Part shown: piece by piece, positions 36,718-46,016 of the stretch
How the letters are laid out: every line of letters begins with the position of its first letter
Position numbering within the stretch: the first letter of the stretch is position 1
Source of the DNA: Saprospiraceae bacterium
GTDB lineage: Bacteria; Bacteroidota; Bacteroidia; Chitinophagales; Saprospiraceae
Reading direction: 5' to 3'
DNA: 64,000 nucleotides
Assembly (NCBI GenBank): GCA_029262995.1
Contig: JAJCYH010000016.1
Coordinates: 62,001 to 126,000 of the forward strand
The notes under the pieces: generated by a model
Databases searched by the model: none
What the model saw: the letters and a program-made list of their open reading frames with translations, nothing else
Told to the model about the DNA's origin: nothing
Position numbers and translations under genes: made by a program

Positions 36718-36745
36718 TATTACAAGTTTTATTTTTCTAATTTCG
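36718..36745 (+). promoter_or_regulatory. Putative promoter of the S46 peptidase gene
   Basis: TTG at 36718-36720, 17 bases, then TAATTTCG at 36738-36745. This fits TTG-N17-TAnnTTTG with one mismatch in the -7 box. It lies 35 bases upstream of the start codon. Confidence 0.35.
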
Positions 36746-36780
36746 AACTTCAATAATAATATATGTCAAACTAATAATTT

Positions 36781-38940
36781 ATGAAGTCAACTATCACTGG
36801 AATTCTATTATTTCTTTTTATAAACGTATCATTTGCTGGAGAAGGAATGTGGCTACCTCTTTTCTTAAAGAGCCTCAATGAAGCAGAAATGCAACAAATG
36901 GGAATGAAGTTAACAGCAGAAGATATTTACAATGTAAACCGAGGGTCATTAAAAGATGCAATTGTTCATTTCGGAGGTTTTTGTACTTCAGAATTGATTT
37001 CTGCTGAAGGTTTATTGTTAACCAATCATCATTGTGGTTATGGTCAAATACAAAATCACAGTACATTGGAAAAAAACTATCTAAAGAAAGGGTTTTGGGC
37101 CATGAACAGAGGTGAAGAACTTGCCAATCCAGGCTTGACAGCAACGTTTATCAACGAAATCATAGATGTTTCAGAAAGGGTTCTTAAACAGGTGGATGAA
37201 AATATGACTACATCTGAACGTCAGGCAGTCATCAGTAAAAACCTATCTAAGGTGGAGGCCGATATTAAGAGAGAGGCTTATCAGGATGTAAGTATTAGAC
37301 CCTTTTTTAATGGTAATCAATATTTTGCCTTTATTACAACAACTTACAGAGATATAAGACTAGTAGGTGCACCACCTGAATCTATTGGCAAATATGGTTC
37401 AGATACAGACAATTGGGTATGGCCAAGACATACAGGAGATTTTTCATTGTTTAGAATTTATGCTGCCCCTGATAATTTACCTGCAGATTATTCAGAAGAA
37501 AATGTACCATATAAATCTAAGCACTATTTGCCTATATCCATTGATGGAGTAGAAAAAGGAGACTTTACGATGGTTTTTGGATTTCCAGGAAGAACTCAGG
37601 AGTATTTACCTTCAGTAGCGATTAAGGAAATAACTGAAGTTTTAAATCCTGCAAAGATTTCGATTCGTGAGAAAGCACTCAGTATAATTGATAAGTATAT
37701 GCGTGCGAATGAAGAAATAAGAATTCAGTATGCCTCAAAGTATGCCAGAGTAGCTAATTATTGGAAAAAATGGATTGGTGAAAGTACGGGTTTAACCAAG
37801 ACTAAAGCCTACCAAAAAAAGAAAGGTTTTGAGAAGGAATTTACAAAGAGACTACCAAAAGATAGTCCATATAGAAATATATTACCGCAATTTGATCAAC
37901 TCTATAAAGAACGAACACCATTGGCTTATGTCAGAGATTATTACTCAGAAGTAGCTGGAAGAAATATTGAGATAATGCGTGTTTCACAAATGGCGGACAG
38001 ATTGGTTTCAAGTTATGAAGATAATGGCGAAGCACGATTCAATAGCTATAGAGAAAGAATGATAACAAGTCTTGAGAGCTTTTATAAAAACTACAGACCA
38101 GAAATTGATATGGAAGTGTTTGAAGCTCTTACAAAAATGTATTCAGATAATGTAGATGCTAAATATGCTCCTAAGCTAATGAAGTCTGGAAATCGAGAGG
38201 ATGATAACGGGCGCAATATGATATCTGGTTCTTACTTACTTAATAAAACGGTTTTTAATAAGAAGTCAGAAATGATGAATCTGTTGGCTGGAGATGCTGA
38301 ATCGGTTGTAAATGCAATTAAAGCAGATCCGTTATATATTTTTAGCAAGAGTTGGAAGGAAGTGTTTGATAAAGAAGTAGCAAAACCGCTAAGTGCTATA
38401 GAATTTCAGATTGATTCATTACAGCGAATTTACATGAAAGCACAAATGGAAACCTTTCCTAAAAGAAAATTTTATCCAGATGCAAACAGTACCATGCGCG
38501 TAACTTACGGAAAGGTAAATGGATATAACCCAAGCGATGCTGTATACTATGAACCAGTTACCTATCTAGAGGGGGTGATAGAAAAATATAAACCAGGGGA
38601 TTATGAATTCGATGTAAGCGATAAGATGTTAAAGCTATTCGAGAATAAAGACTATGGACAATATGCAGATCGCAATGGTAAATTACCGATTTGTTTTATA
38701 GGAACAAATCATACAACAGGAGGTAACTCGGGTAGTCCAGCAATAGATGCACATGGGAATTTAATAGGTCTGAATTTTGACAGAGCCTGGGAAGGGACAA
38801 TGAGTGATTACAATTATGACCCATCAATCTGCCGTAACATTATGGTTGATGCTCGGTATATTTTGTTTGTTATTGATAAGTATGCAGGAGCCAAACATCT
38901 CATTGATGAAATGTCCTTGGTTCACCCTAAGAAAAACTAA
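36781..38940 (+). CDS. S46 family dipeptidyl peptidase, DPP11-like
   Basis: The 719-residue protein has a signal peptide (about residues 1-19) and the two-lobed S46 fold. The catalytic His is in TNHHCGYGQ (His84), the catalytic Ser in GGNSGSPAID (Ser650), and the block after it reads IGLNFDRAWEGTMSD. Arg668 in FDRAWEG is the position that gives DPP11 its preference for Asp/Glu at P1, whereas DPP7 has Gly there, so DPP11 is favoured. It cuts dipeptides from peptide N-termini in the periplasm, feeding amino-acid use. A thioredoxin-like lipoprotein gene follows after 24 bases. Confidence 0.88.
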   Translation: MKSTITGILLFLFINVSFAGEGMWLPLFLKSLNEAEMQQMGMKLTAEDIYNVNRGSLKDAIVHFGGFCTSELISAEGLLLTNHHCGYGQIQNHSTLEKNYLKKGFWAMNRGEELANPGLTATFINEIIDVSERVLKQVDENMTTSERQAVISKNLSKVEADIKREAYQDVSIRPFFNGNQYFAFITTTYRDIRLVGAPPESIGKYGSDTDNWVWPRHTGDFSLFRIYAAPDNLPADYSEENVPYKSKHYLPISIDGVEKGDFTMVFGFPGRTQEYLPSVAIKEITEVLNPAKISIREKALSIIDKYMRANEEIRIQYASKYARVANYWKKWIGESTGLTKTKAYQKKKGFEKEFTKRLPKDSPYRNILPQFDQLYKERTPLAYVRDYYSEVAGRNIEIMRVSQMADRLVSSYEDNGEARFNSYRERMITSLESFYKNYRPEIDMEVFEALTKMYSDNVDAKYAPKLMKSGNREDDNGRNMISGSYLLNKTVFNKKSEMMNLLAGDAESVVNAIKADPLYIFSKSWKEVFDKEVAKPLSAIEFQIDSLQRIYMKAQMETFPKRKFYPDANSTMRVTYGKVNGYNPSDAVYYEPVTYLEGVIEKYKPGDYEFDVSDKMLKLFENKDYGQYADRNGKLPICFIGTNHTTGGNSGSPAIDAHGNLIGLNFDRAWEGTMSDYNYDPSICRNIMVDARYILFVIDKYAGAKHLIDEMSLVHPKKN

Positions 38941-38964
38941 ATTTTTACACATAGAATTATTATT

Positions 38965-40308
38965 ATGAATAAGTACATTTTTTTAATTGCATTTACCTCG
39001 TTAATTTTTTCATGCAAACAAGAAGTTGAAAAAGTAACAGAGATGGTCGTAAGCGGCACAATTGCGAATGCTAATGGAGATAGCATCTCGTTTGAACGGT
39101 TTGATGATAAATATAAATTTTCTGTTGATTCTCTAGGAAAGTTTATGGGTACGATAGAAGGTGAGTCAGGATATTACAACATGAGATATCAAAGAGAGTC
39201 GACGGCTTGCTTTATGAATCAAGGAGACAGCTTGTCTGTAGACTTTGATTCTAAAATGTTTGATGAAACCATGAAATACGGGGGATCATTTGCGGCAGCT
39301 AATAATTACTTAGCAGCTAAGTATTTATTACAGGAAGAGCAGGGCAAAAAGCTCAACATGAAAGTACTATTTTCAATGCCTGAGGATAGCTTTTCATTTT
39401 CAATGAGAGATATGGAAGCTGAAGTATTAGCACTTTTAGAAGGTTCTGATCTTCCTGCAGATTTTATCGATATTGAAAAGTCAAATTTAAAATATGAAGT
39501 CTTATCTAAAATGCAAAACTATGAGTCATATCATCAGTACTTTGTAAAGGACGATTCTTTTAAAGCTAGTGATGAATTCAATAAAAGATTTGAAGAAATT
39601 AATTATACAAATGAGGCGGATTTCAATTTGATTCCTGAATACAGGAACATGGTATTGGCACATTATACAAATGATGAATTGCCTGAGTGTCTAGCTATGT
39701 TAAAAGAAGTTGAAAGTGCTGCAATCAAAGATGAAGCATTAAAGAGGCTTACGAATTGGATGTCTCCAGGAACAGAAGACCTCCTTGAGAATGTAAATGA
39801 AATGAAAGCTTTGGCTTCAACAGAAGAATTAAAAATGGCTGTTCAGGATAAGTACGAGAGCATGAAAATGTTGACAAAGGGCAATGAATCGCCAGGCTTT
39901 AAGTTTAAAAACACACAGGATCATGCTATCGATTTAGCTGACCTTAAAGGTAAAAATGTTTATATAGATGTTTGGGCTACCTGGTGTGGACCATGCAAGG
40001 TTGAAATCCCTCACCTTAAAAAGTTAGAAGGTGATTATCATGGCAAAAACATTGAGTTTGTGAGTATATCTGTTGATGTTCCTAAGGATGAGCAGAAGTG
40101 GAAGGATATGGTTGCTGATAAAGAGTTAAAGGGAATACAGCTAATTTCTGATAATGGTTGGGATACAGAATTTGTAGATAACTATTTGATTAGAGGAATT
40201 CCAAGATTTATATTATTGGATGCAGAGGGCAAAATTGTGAGTGCTGATGCACCACGACCATCAAGTGATCAGGACATTAGAGAAATGATTGACAATTTGG
40301 TCATTTAA
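38965..40308 (+). CDS. TlpA-like thioredoxin-domain lipoprotein
   Basis: The 447-residue protein is a lipoprotein (lipobox IFSC, Cys17). Residues 20-300 form a DUF4369-type N-terminal region. The C-terminal thioredoxin domain has WATWCGPCKVEIPHLKKL with Cys341 and Cys344, then FVSISVDVPKDEQKW and RGIPRFILLD with the cis-Pro. It probably acts as a thiol-disulfide oxidoreductase facing the periplasm. It lies just downstream of the S46 gene and is followed by a strong terminator. Confidence 0.88.
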   Translation: MNKYIFLIAFTSLIFSCKQEVEKVTEMVVSGTIANANGDSISFERFDDKYKFSVDSLGKFMGTIEGESGYYNMRYQRESTACFMNQGDSLSVDFDSKMFDETMKYGGSFAAANNYLAAKYLLQEEQGKKLNMKVLFSMPEDSFSFSMRDMEAEVLALLEGSDLPADFIDIEKSNLKYEVLSKMQNYESYHQYFVKDDSFKASDEFNKRFEEINYTNEADFNLIPEYRNMVLAHYTNDELPECLAMLKEVESAAIKDEALKRLTNWMSPGTEDLLENVNEMKALASTEELKMAVQDKYESMKMLTKGNESPGFKFKNTQDHAIDLADLKGKNVYIDVWATWCGPCKVEIPHLKKLEGDYHGKNIEFVSISVDVPKDEQKWKDMVADKELKGIQLISDNGWDTEFVDNYLIRGIPRFILLDAEGKIVSADAPRPSSDQDIREMIDNLVI

Positions 40309-40330
40309 ACCAGACCATCAAACTATTGAA

Positions 40331-40366
40331 AAGGGGCATCTAAATTAACAGATGCCCCTTTTTTTT
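40331..40366 (+). terminator. Rho-independent terminator after the TlpA-like gene
   Basis: AAGGGGCATCT (40331-40341) and AGATGCCCCTT (40350-40360) form a perfect 11-base stem with an 8-base loop and a run of T after it. It ends the S46/thioredoxin operon and, read leftward, follows the T9SS cargo gene only weakly. Confidence 0.9.
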
Positions 40367-40382
40367 ATTAATTGCAGTTTCT

Positions 40383-41384
40383 TTATTTAGAGACAAACAC
40401 TTGTTGTGTGTGTACTTTGTTGCCCCTTGTTACGTGTATAAGGTATAAGCCAGTAAGCAACTCTGAAGTATTTATTCTCGTAGCACCATTAAAATCTGCT
40501 TGCGAGAATAATTGACAATTAAGATTATAGAATTGGTACTTATAATCAATATCAGACCTTCCTTCAATTTGAATTTCATTGGTACGAGATAGAATTTGAA
40601 TTTCTTCTTCACCTAATACTTCAAAACTAGAAGATAACAATCCAATTCCATTAATACTGACAGAATTTTTCATGTTATAGGTGTTACCTTCTTTTTCCCA
40701 AAGAAGGGCTAACAAACCTATGTTATTGGTATTCCAAATGGGATTGAGTGATTTCACATAATTAATGCTTAGATTATCTGCTCCTGTTGGATTAATATCG
40801 CTAAGGCTATTACCATAGTAATTATCGGAGATTACTTCACGCAGCACATTTGGGTGTAATGACACACCTCTGCTAGACTGATAGTTTTCAACATTATTCT
40901 CATAAACATAAATGGCTAAATATTGATCTTCAGTCGATGTGGTATTTTTAGTAAGGTTGACATTGCAAACAATATCATTATTTTCTACATAAGCATTTAC
41001 AAATGATAATTCTGTGTCTGCTTGCTGAGCATAATTATCATCTACCAACTGATTTAATTCATTAACCTTTGCCATCCAGTTGTTCCTAGTTACATCAAGG
41101 TCAGTGTTGTTGTGATAAAATTGAGGTTGATATATGAAATCAAGGTTGTTGGTAAACCACTCGCTGATAGGATTTTTTAAATCACCGCTATGGTGTACTC
41201 CTAATAAAGTAGCTTTGGGATTATTGTTATAGATTGACTTTAATTCAGCAAAATAGTCCCATCCCCAAGTTCCGCAATTAGAACACCAGGTTGCCGTTAC
41301 TTTTGTTACAACTGAAGATTTTTGTTGAGCGCTAAGAAGAGAACAACAGAGAAAAAGACAAAGAAACAGTATGCTTTTTTTCAT
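40383..41384 (-). CDS. Omp28-like thioredoxin-fold protein with type IX sorting domain
   Basis: The 333-residue protein has a signal peptide that would cleave after Ala19 and leave Gln20 at the new N-terminus. A TWCSNCG motif (Cys34, Cys37) starts an Omp28-like thioredoxin fold. The last 70 residues have the type A sorting domain pattern with GLYLIHVTRGNK and a VFVSK end. It should cross the outer membrane by the type IX system. The glutaminyl cyclase gene lies 9 bases upstream on the same strand, which fits the Gln at the mature N-terminus. Confidence 0.8.
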   Translation of the reverse strand: MKKSILFLCLFLCCSLLSAQQKSSVVTKVTATWCSNCGTWGWDYFAELKSIYNNNPKATLLGVHHSGDLKNPISEWFTNNLDFIYQPQFYHNNTDLDVTRNNWMAKVNELNQLVDDNYAQQADTELSFVNAYVENNDIVCNVNLTKNTTSTEDQYLAIYVYENNVENYQSSRGVSLHPNVLREVISDNYYGNSLSDINPTGADNLSINYVKSLNPIWNTNNIGLLALLWEKEGNTYNMKNSVSINGIGLLSSSFEVLGEEEIQILSRTNEIQIEGRSDIDYKYQFYNLNCQLFSQADFNGATRINTSELLTGLYLIHVTRGNKVHTQQVFVSK

Positions 41385-41393
41385 TTTATGATT

Positions 41394-42410
41394 TTATTCA
41401 AAACTAATAATTGTTCCATCTGACTCTTTATAGATTGTAGCCAGCACGACCTGGCCAACAGCTTTAAGTGTTCTCTTGTCAATGATGTCAATATCATCGT
41501 CGTGTGTATGCCAGTGACTTACAAAGCTGTTATCAGAATTTAAAGGTTGATTGATAATGTCAATCATTGGTATTCCTGCTATTTCGTTTATTACCTTATG
41601 GTCATCTGTTATGCCACCTGACTTATCATCAACAAACATATCTGTATATCCCATGGTCTGAGCAAGTTTCCAAACCTTATTCATTACAGCTTGGGCATAA
41701 TACATTGAAACTCCTTCCTTTGGAAATCTTGGGTTTTTCGCACCGACCATGTCAAGATTAATGCCATAAATAGCTTGATAATTTTTGGAATGCTTGTTTC
41801 TAGACCAATGTTGAGAACCAAGACACCAAGTTACTTCACTGCCTTGTGCCCCGCCTCTTTGACCCTGATCTTCAGCATCCCAAAGAATAATATCAACACC
41901 CATATCTATAGGAAACTGCCCCAGCAATCTTCCTATTTCCAATAGAATGGCGACGCCACTTCCCGCATCATCTGCCCCAGGAATAGGCAGGTCCCTCTTC
42001 GATTTACTAGCGTCTTCTTCGCCAATAAAACGACTGTCCCAATGTGCAGATAAAATAACTCTTTCCTGATGATTTGGATTGAACTGGGCAATAATATTGC
42101 TTGATGGCCATTGATCACCAGTATAGACGTTTGCTACAAAGTCTTGCTGAATTACTACAGCACCATAGCTTTTGAATTTATTCACCAACCATTGCTTGCA
42201 GGCAATATGTCCTTCACTACCAGGCACTCTAGTACCAAACGATAATTGTTTTTCAACAAAGTAATAGGCAGAGTCTTTGTTAAAGCTTGGAATAAGAACC
42301 TTTGGTTTCTCTACTCTTGGAATGTCAGTTTTTCCAGTAGAGTCATTTTTACAAGAACAAATACCTAGTCCAATTAAAAATATCAAGAAGTAATGTATTC
42401 GATTTTTCAT
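41394..42410 (-). CDS. Glutaminyl-peptide cyclotransferase-like M28 family lipoprotein
   Basis: The 338-residue protein is a lipoprotein (Cys20). It has M28 metal-site motifs (LSAHWDSRFIG, PGADDAGSGVAILLEIGRLL, ILWDAEDQG) and sequences I recall from Bacteroidota glutaminyl cyclases: WCLGSQHWSRNKH and HWHTHDDDIDIIDKRTLK. Such enzymes turn N-terminal Gln into pyroglutamate after signal peptide removal. An ordinary M28 aminopeptidase is the alternative. It sits between cysS (17 bases) and the type IX cargo gene (9 bases). Confidence 0.8.
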   Translation of the reverse strand: MKNRIHYFLIFLIGLGICSCKNDSTGKTDIPRVEKPKVLIPSFNKDSAYYFVEKQLSFGTRVPGSEGHIACKQWLVNKFKSYGAVVIQQDFVANVYTGDQWPSSNIIAQFNPNHQERVILSAHWDSRFIGEEDASKSKRDLPIPGADDAGSGVAILLEIGRLLGQFPIDMGVDIILWDAEDQGQRGGAQGSEVTWCLGSQHWSRNKHSKNYQAIYGINLDMVGAKNPRFPKEGVSMYYAQAVMNKVWKLAQTMGYTDMFVDDKSGGITDDHKVINEIAGIPMIDIINQPLNSDNSFVSHWHTHDDDIDIIDKRTLKAVGQVVLATIYKESDGTIISFE

Positions 42411-42427
42411 TTTATAGGAATTGATTC

Positions 42428-43915
42428 TTAATTAAATGACCAGTGACTGCCTTCTTTTCCATCCTTAACTACGATATTGCTTTTGGCCAGTCCATCTCTT
42501 ATTTTATCTGCGGTGGACCAATCTTTGTTTGCTCTGGCTTCTTGTCTCAAATCTAATACCAATTCCATAACGCTTTCAAGTGCAGAGTTGTTGGAATCTC
42601 CATCTGTTTCAAGTTGCAAACCAAGAACATCAGAAATATATTCTGGAAAATGCTTAGTCAGTCTGTTAAAACAAGTATCAGATAATTGGGAAAGGTTAAG
42701 ATGTCCTTCTTTTAAACTATTTATTTTGGTGACTACATCGAATAGACTTGCAATAGCCCTTGGCGTATTGAAGTCATCTGACATATGATCCAAAAAATCA
42801 TCTAATGGTTTGTTTATTTCCGCATCCAAACTGTCTCCTGTGGATTTGTGTTTAAGTAAACTCAAAGTTTTAATTGACTCCATAAGTCTTTTGTATGCTT
42901 TTTCAGCAGCTGCTAAGGCATCATCAGTTAAGTCAAGTGTAGAACTGTAGTGTGATTGTAACATGAAAAACTTAACAACCATTGGGGTATATCCTTTAGA
43001 GACGTGAGGACTATCGCCAGTAAATAGTTCGTCTGGAGAAATTGTATTTCCGTCACTTTTAGACATCTTCTTCCCGTTCATCAACAGCATATTGGTATGA
43101 AGCCATGTGTTACATGGTGCACACCCACAGGAACCAATATTTTGTGCGATTTCATTTTCATGATGAGGAAACTTAAGGTCATTTCCACCACCATGAATAT
43201 CAAAAGTCTTTCCAAGGTATTTTGTGCTCATTACCGAACATTCGAGATGCCATCCAGGAAAGCCTACCGACCAAGGAGAGTTCCATTTCATTAAATGATC
43301 GGGTTCTGCTTTCATCCAGATTGCAAAATCAGAAGAATGTTTTTTCTGGTCTTGCTTTTTTAAATCTGCTCGAGTTTCTGTCATTAATTCTTCGATAACC
43401 CTACCAGATAGATCCCCATAGCATTTTTTATCTTCTTGAAATTTAAAGGTATCAAAATATACTGACCCATCGACAACATATGCATAGCCGTTATCCAGGA
43501 TGCTTTGAACCATTTCAATTTGTTCAAGAATATGTTGTGTGGCGCGTGGTTCTATACTTGGTTTCATTGTGTTAAAGATTGACATCATGTGATGAAAACC
43601 ATTCGTATATTTTTGAACGACCTCCATTGGTTCTAGCTTTTCAATCCTAGCACCTTTAGAAATTCTGTCTTCGCCATCATCTAGTAAGTGACCAACATCA
43701 GTAATATTTCTTACATACCGAACCTTATACCCTATATAAAGAAGATATCTGTATATTATATCAAAGCTTACAAATGTTCTTACATTACCAAGGTGAACAT
43801 CACTATAAACTGTTGGTCCACACACATAGAGACCAACATAGCCATCTGTGATTGGAACAAACTTTTCCTTTTGCTTGGTTAAGCTATTTTGTAGATATAA
43901 GTCTCTTATTTTCAT
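42428..43915 (-). CDS. cysS: Cysteinyl-tRNA synthetase
   Basis: The 495-residue protein is CysRS. It has the HIGH-type motif in CGPTVYSDVHLGN, the class I KMSKS motif (Lys283), and zinc ligands in GFPGWHLECSVMS. The N-terminal start RDLYLQNSLTKQKEKF is usual. It charges tRNA-Cys. It probably heads the transcript shared with the glutaminyl cyclase gene (17-base gap). Confidence 0.95.
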   Translation of the reverse strand: MKIRDLYLQNSLTKQKEKFVPITDGYVGLYVCGPTVYSDVHLGNVRTFVSFDIIYRYLLYIGYKVRYVRNITDVGHLLDDGEDRISKGARIEKLEPMEVVQKYTNGFHHMMSIFNTMKPSIEPRATQHILEQIEMVQSILDNGYAYVVDGSVYFDTFKFQEDKKCYGDLSGRVIEELMTETRADLKKQDQKKHSSDFAIWMKAEPDHLMKWNSPWSVGFPGWHLECSVMSTKYLGKTFDIHGGGNDLKFPHHENEIAQNIGSCGCAPCNTWLHTNMLLMNGKKMSKSDGNTISPDELFTGDSPHVSKGYTPMVVKFFMLQSHYSSTLDLTDDALAAAEKAYKRLMESIKTLSLLKHKSTGDSLDAEINKPLDDFLDHMSDDFNTPRAIASLFDVVTKINSLKEGHLNLSQLSDTCFNRLTKHFPEYISDVLGLQLETDGDSNNSALESVMELVLDLRQEARANKDWSTADKIRDGLAKSNIVVKDGKEGSHWSFN

Positions 43916-43961
43916 TTTGCAAAAATAAATTATTTAAGCCTATAATGTCAGTTATAAGCTT

Positions 43962-44975
43962 TCATTGTTCAAGTTCTATGGTGGTGACTAATGGAAAGTG
44001 ATCTGAATAATTTACATGGATCAGATCTTGGTCAAGTACTTGTATTTCATCAGTATAGAATGCATAGTCGATTCTTAATATAGGAATTTTAGTGTTATGG
44101 GTTTTACCAAAGCCTAATCCATGGTCCGAAAAAGCATCATTATATTCTTTTGTAACCAATCGATATAGATAAGACATTGGAACATCATTAAAATCACCCG
44201 TCATCATAACCGGATGTGGAGATGATTTGGCATGCTTCAGTATTTCTCTCAATTGCGCTATACGTTTCACTGAATGCAGATTATATTTATCCAAGATAAA
44301 TAGACTTTCATCCCATATCTCTTTTATATTATCGGACATAAGCTTCACTTTGTTTGAGCTAAGATGAATACTATAAATACGCACAATTTTACCATCTACT
44401 TTTAAATCTACCCAAGTTGCATTATGAGCATTGGTATCAAAATAGATATTACCACTATCTAGGATCGATCCTTTAGAGTAGATGCATGTACCTATATATT
44501 CTTCAGGATACAATGAATAATCCGAGAAAACGTCCTCATAGAATGGAAGATGGCGCCGGGTTCTTTCTTGTATACAAATGATATCTGGATTTTGACTCTG
44601 AATGAAGTCCTTGAATTCAGCAACTCTTTCTTCCTGATTTTCCTCGGTTAAAAAATACTTGGTATGACCAATATTGTAAGTCATAACCTTGATTCCCCCT
44701 TCTACATTTTTTTGTTTATTAAACCCAATAGTTTTACACAATGGTCCGATGCCAACAGCTAATGTTAATAAGGACAGAAAAACAAATTTTGGTTTGCTTA
44801 TTAACCAAAAGACAATAAAGAACACATTTAGCAATAAAAGGATCGGGTAGCCTAAACCGAAAAAAGAAAAGAACCAGGTAATTGAAGGATCTACAAATGG
44901 ACTTAAGTAGGATAGTAAGCTAATCAAAGATAGCAAAACGTTAATTCCGTAAATCAGTTTAAGGCCCCACTTCAT
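43962..44975 (-). CDS. Endonuclease/exonuclease/phosphatase family protein with N-terminal membrane helices
   Basis: The 337-residue protein has about three membrane helices in residues 1-85 and an EEP domain in the rest, with ICIQER, MTGDFNDVP and LRIDYAFYTD plus the final SDHFPLV. These match EEP phosphodiesterase or phosphatase proteins of Bacteroidota. The substrate is unknown. It lies 3 bases after the rhomboid gene that heads the pair. Confidence 0.85.
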   Translation of the reverse strand: MKWGLKLIYGINVLLSLISLLSYLSPFVDPSITWFFSFFGLGYPILLLLNVFFIVFWLISKPKFVFLSLLTLAVGIGPLCKTIGFNKQKNVEGGIKVMTYNIGHTKYFLTEENQEERVAEFKDFIQSQNPDIICIQERTRRHLPFYEDVFSDYSLYPEEYIGTCIYSKGSILDSGNIYFDTNAHNATWVDLKVDGKIVRIYSIHLSSNKVKLMSDNIKEIWDESLFILDKYNLHSVKRIAQLREILKHAKSSPHPVMMTGDFNDVPMSYLYRLVTKEYNDAFSDHGLGFGKTHNTKIPILRIDYAFYTDEIQVLDQDLIHVNYSDHFPLVTTIELEQ

Positions 44976-44978
44976 AGA

Positions 44979-45866
44979 TTACTTTTTCTTACTAGCTTGA
45001 TACAGGAAATCCTTTTCTTTATCACTTAATTGCTCGTAACCCTTAGCTTTTATTTTTTCAAGGATCCTGTCTAATTCATCTTGTTGTGAGAAATTGGGTT
45101 TAGGCTTTTCAGTATCTTTATTTCTTATTACTTTAAAATTGCTTCTATCGGTTTTTCTGATCGGTTGTTGGCTTCCAATGTTTTCTATTTTTTGAAACAA
45201 GGATTGTAATGGAGTTGTGATATCATTGCCCTGACGAAGTAAATAAACAAACAAAACCCCAAAGAAAGCTCCTCCAATATGCCCGACGAAGCCACCGGTA
45301 TTACTGCTAGAATTGGTACTGAATAAATCAAGCAATAGCATTGTCAAAGAAATGTATTTGATCTTTACAGGTCCGAGAAAAAGAAGGTTGAAAATATAGT
45401 CTGGAGCTAGTATTGTCGTTGCCATAATCACAGCCCATACAGCGGCAGAAGCACCGTAAGCCCAACTTTGTCCAGTTCCTCCCGGCAAAAGATTATCCCA
45501 TAAAATAAAGAACAAACCTCCACATAGTCCACCTAAAATATATAAAGGCAATATTCTTCGATCACCTAGAAAATCACCTATGATTCGACCAAACCAGAAA
45601 AGGAGCAACATGTTCCATAAGATATGCCAGAAACCCACATGAAGGAACATATGGGTTATCAAAGACCAAAACTGAAATACAAGATCTAAGGGGTTTGAAA
45701 GCAATGATAATTTCTTAATTAACATTGCAGCGAAACCAGAATTGGCATCAAAAACATCGATAAGGTTAACGACAATAAAGACGATCACGTTGACCAAGAT
45801 GATACGAGAAATCATGCTCCCGTTCCTAAAGGTGTTTTTTAAGTCGTTTAAAATCGAATTAACCAT
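44979..45866 (-). CDS. Rhomboid family intramembrane protease, second copy
   Basis: The 295-residue protein has six helices in the first 200 residues. The loop reads THMFLHVGFWHILWNMLLLFWFG, the catalytic Ser lies in YGASAAVWAVIMA (Ala follows where Gly is usual), and the His in GHIGGAFFG. A charged C-terminal tail of about 80 residues ends KAKGYEQLSDKEKDFLYQAS. It differs from the mutL-linked rhomboid (201 residues) by that tail. It is co-transcribed with the EEP gene. Confidence 0.85.
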   Translation of the reverse strand: MVNSILNDLKNTFRNGSMISRIILVNVIVFIVVNLIDVFDANSGFAAMLIKKLSLLSNPLDLVFQFWSLITHMFLHVGFWHILWNMLLLFWFGRIIGDFLGDRRILPLYILGGLCGGLFFILWDNLLPGGTGQSWAYGASAAVWAVIMATTILAPDYIFNLLFLGPVKIKYISLTMLLLDLFSTNSSSNTGGFVGHIGGAFFGVLFVYLLRQGNDITTPLQSLFQKIENIGSQQPIRKTDRSNFKVIRNKDTEKPKPNFSQQDELDRILEKIKAKGYEQLSDKEKDFLYQASKKK

Positions 45867-46016
45867 ATCTAAATATCTTCAAATCTATTACTAAATATTT
45901 GATTATAGGCCCTTATATATGATATTTTTTCATAATATGTGATGTGGTTTTCCATATTTTCATGCAGTCTGCCACTTTGTTAACAATACAAGACTATTAA
46001 GAGTTGTTTTAAAGCT

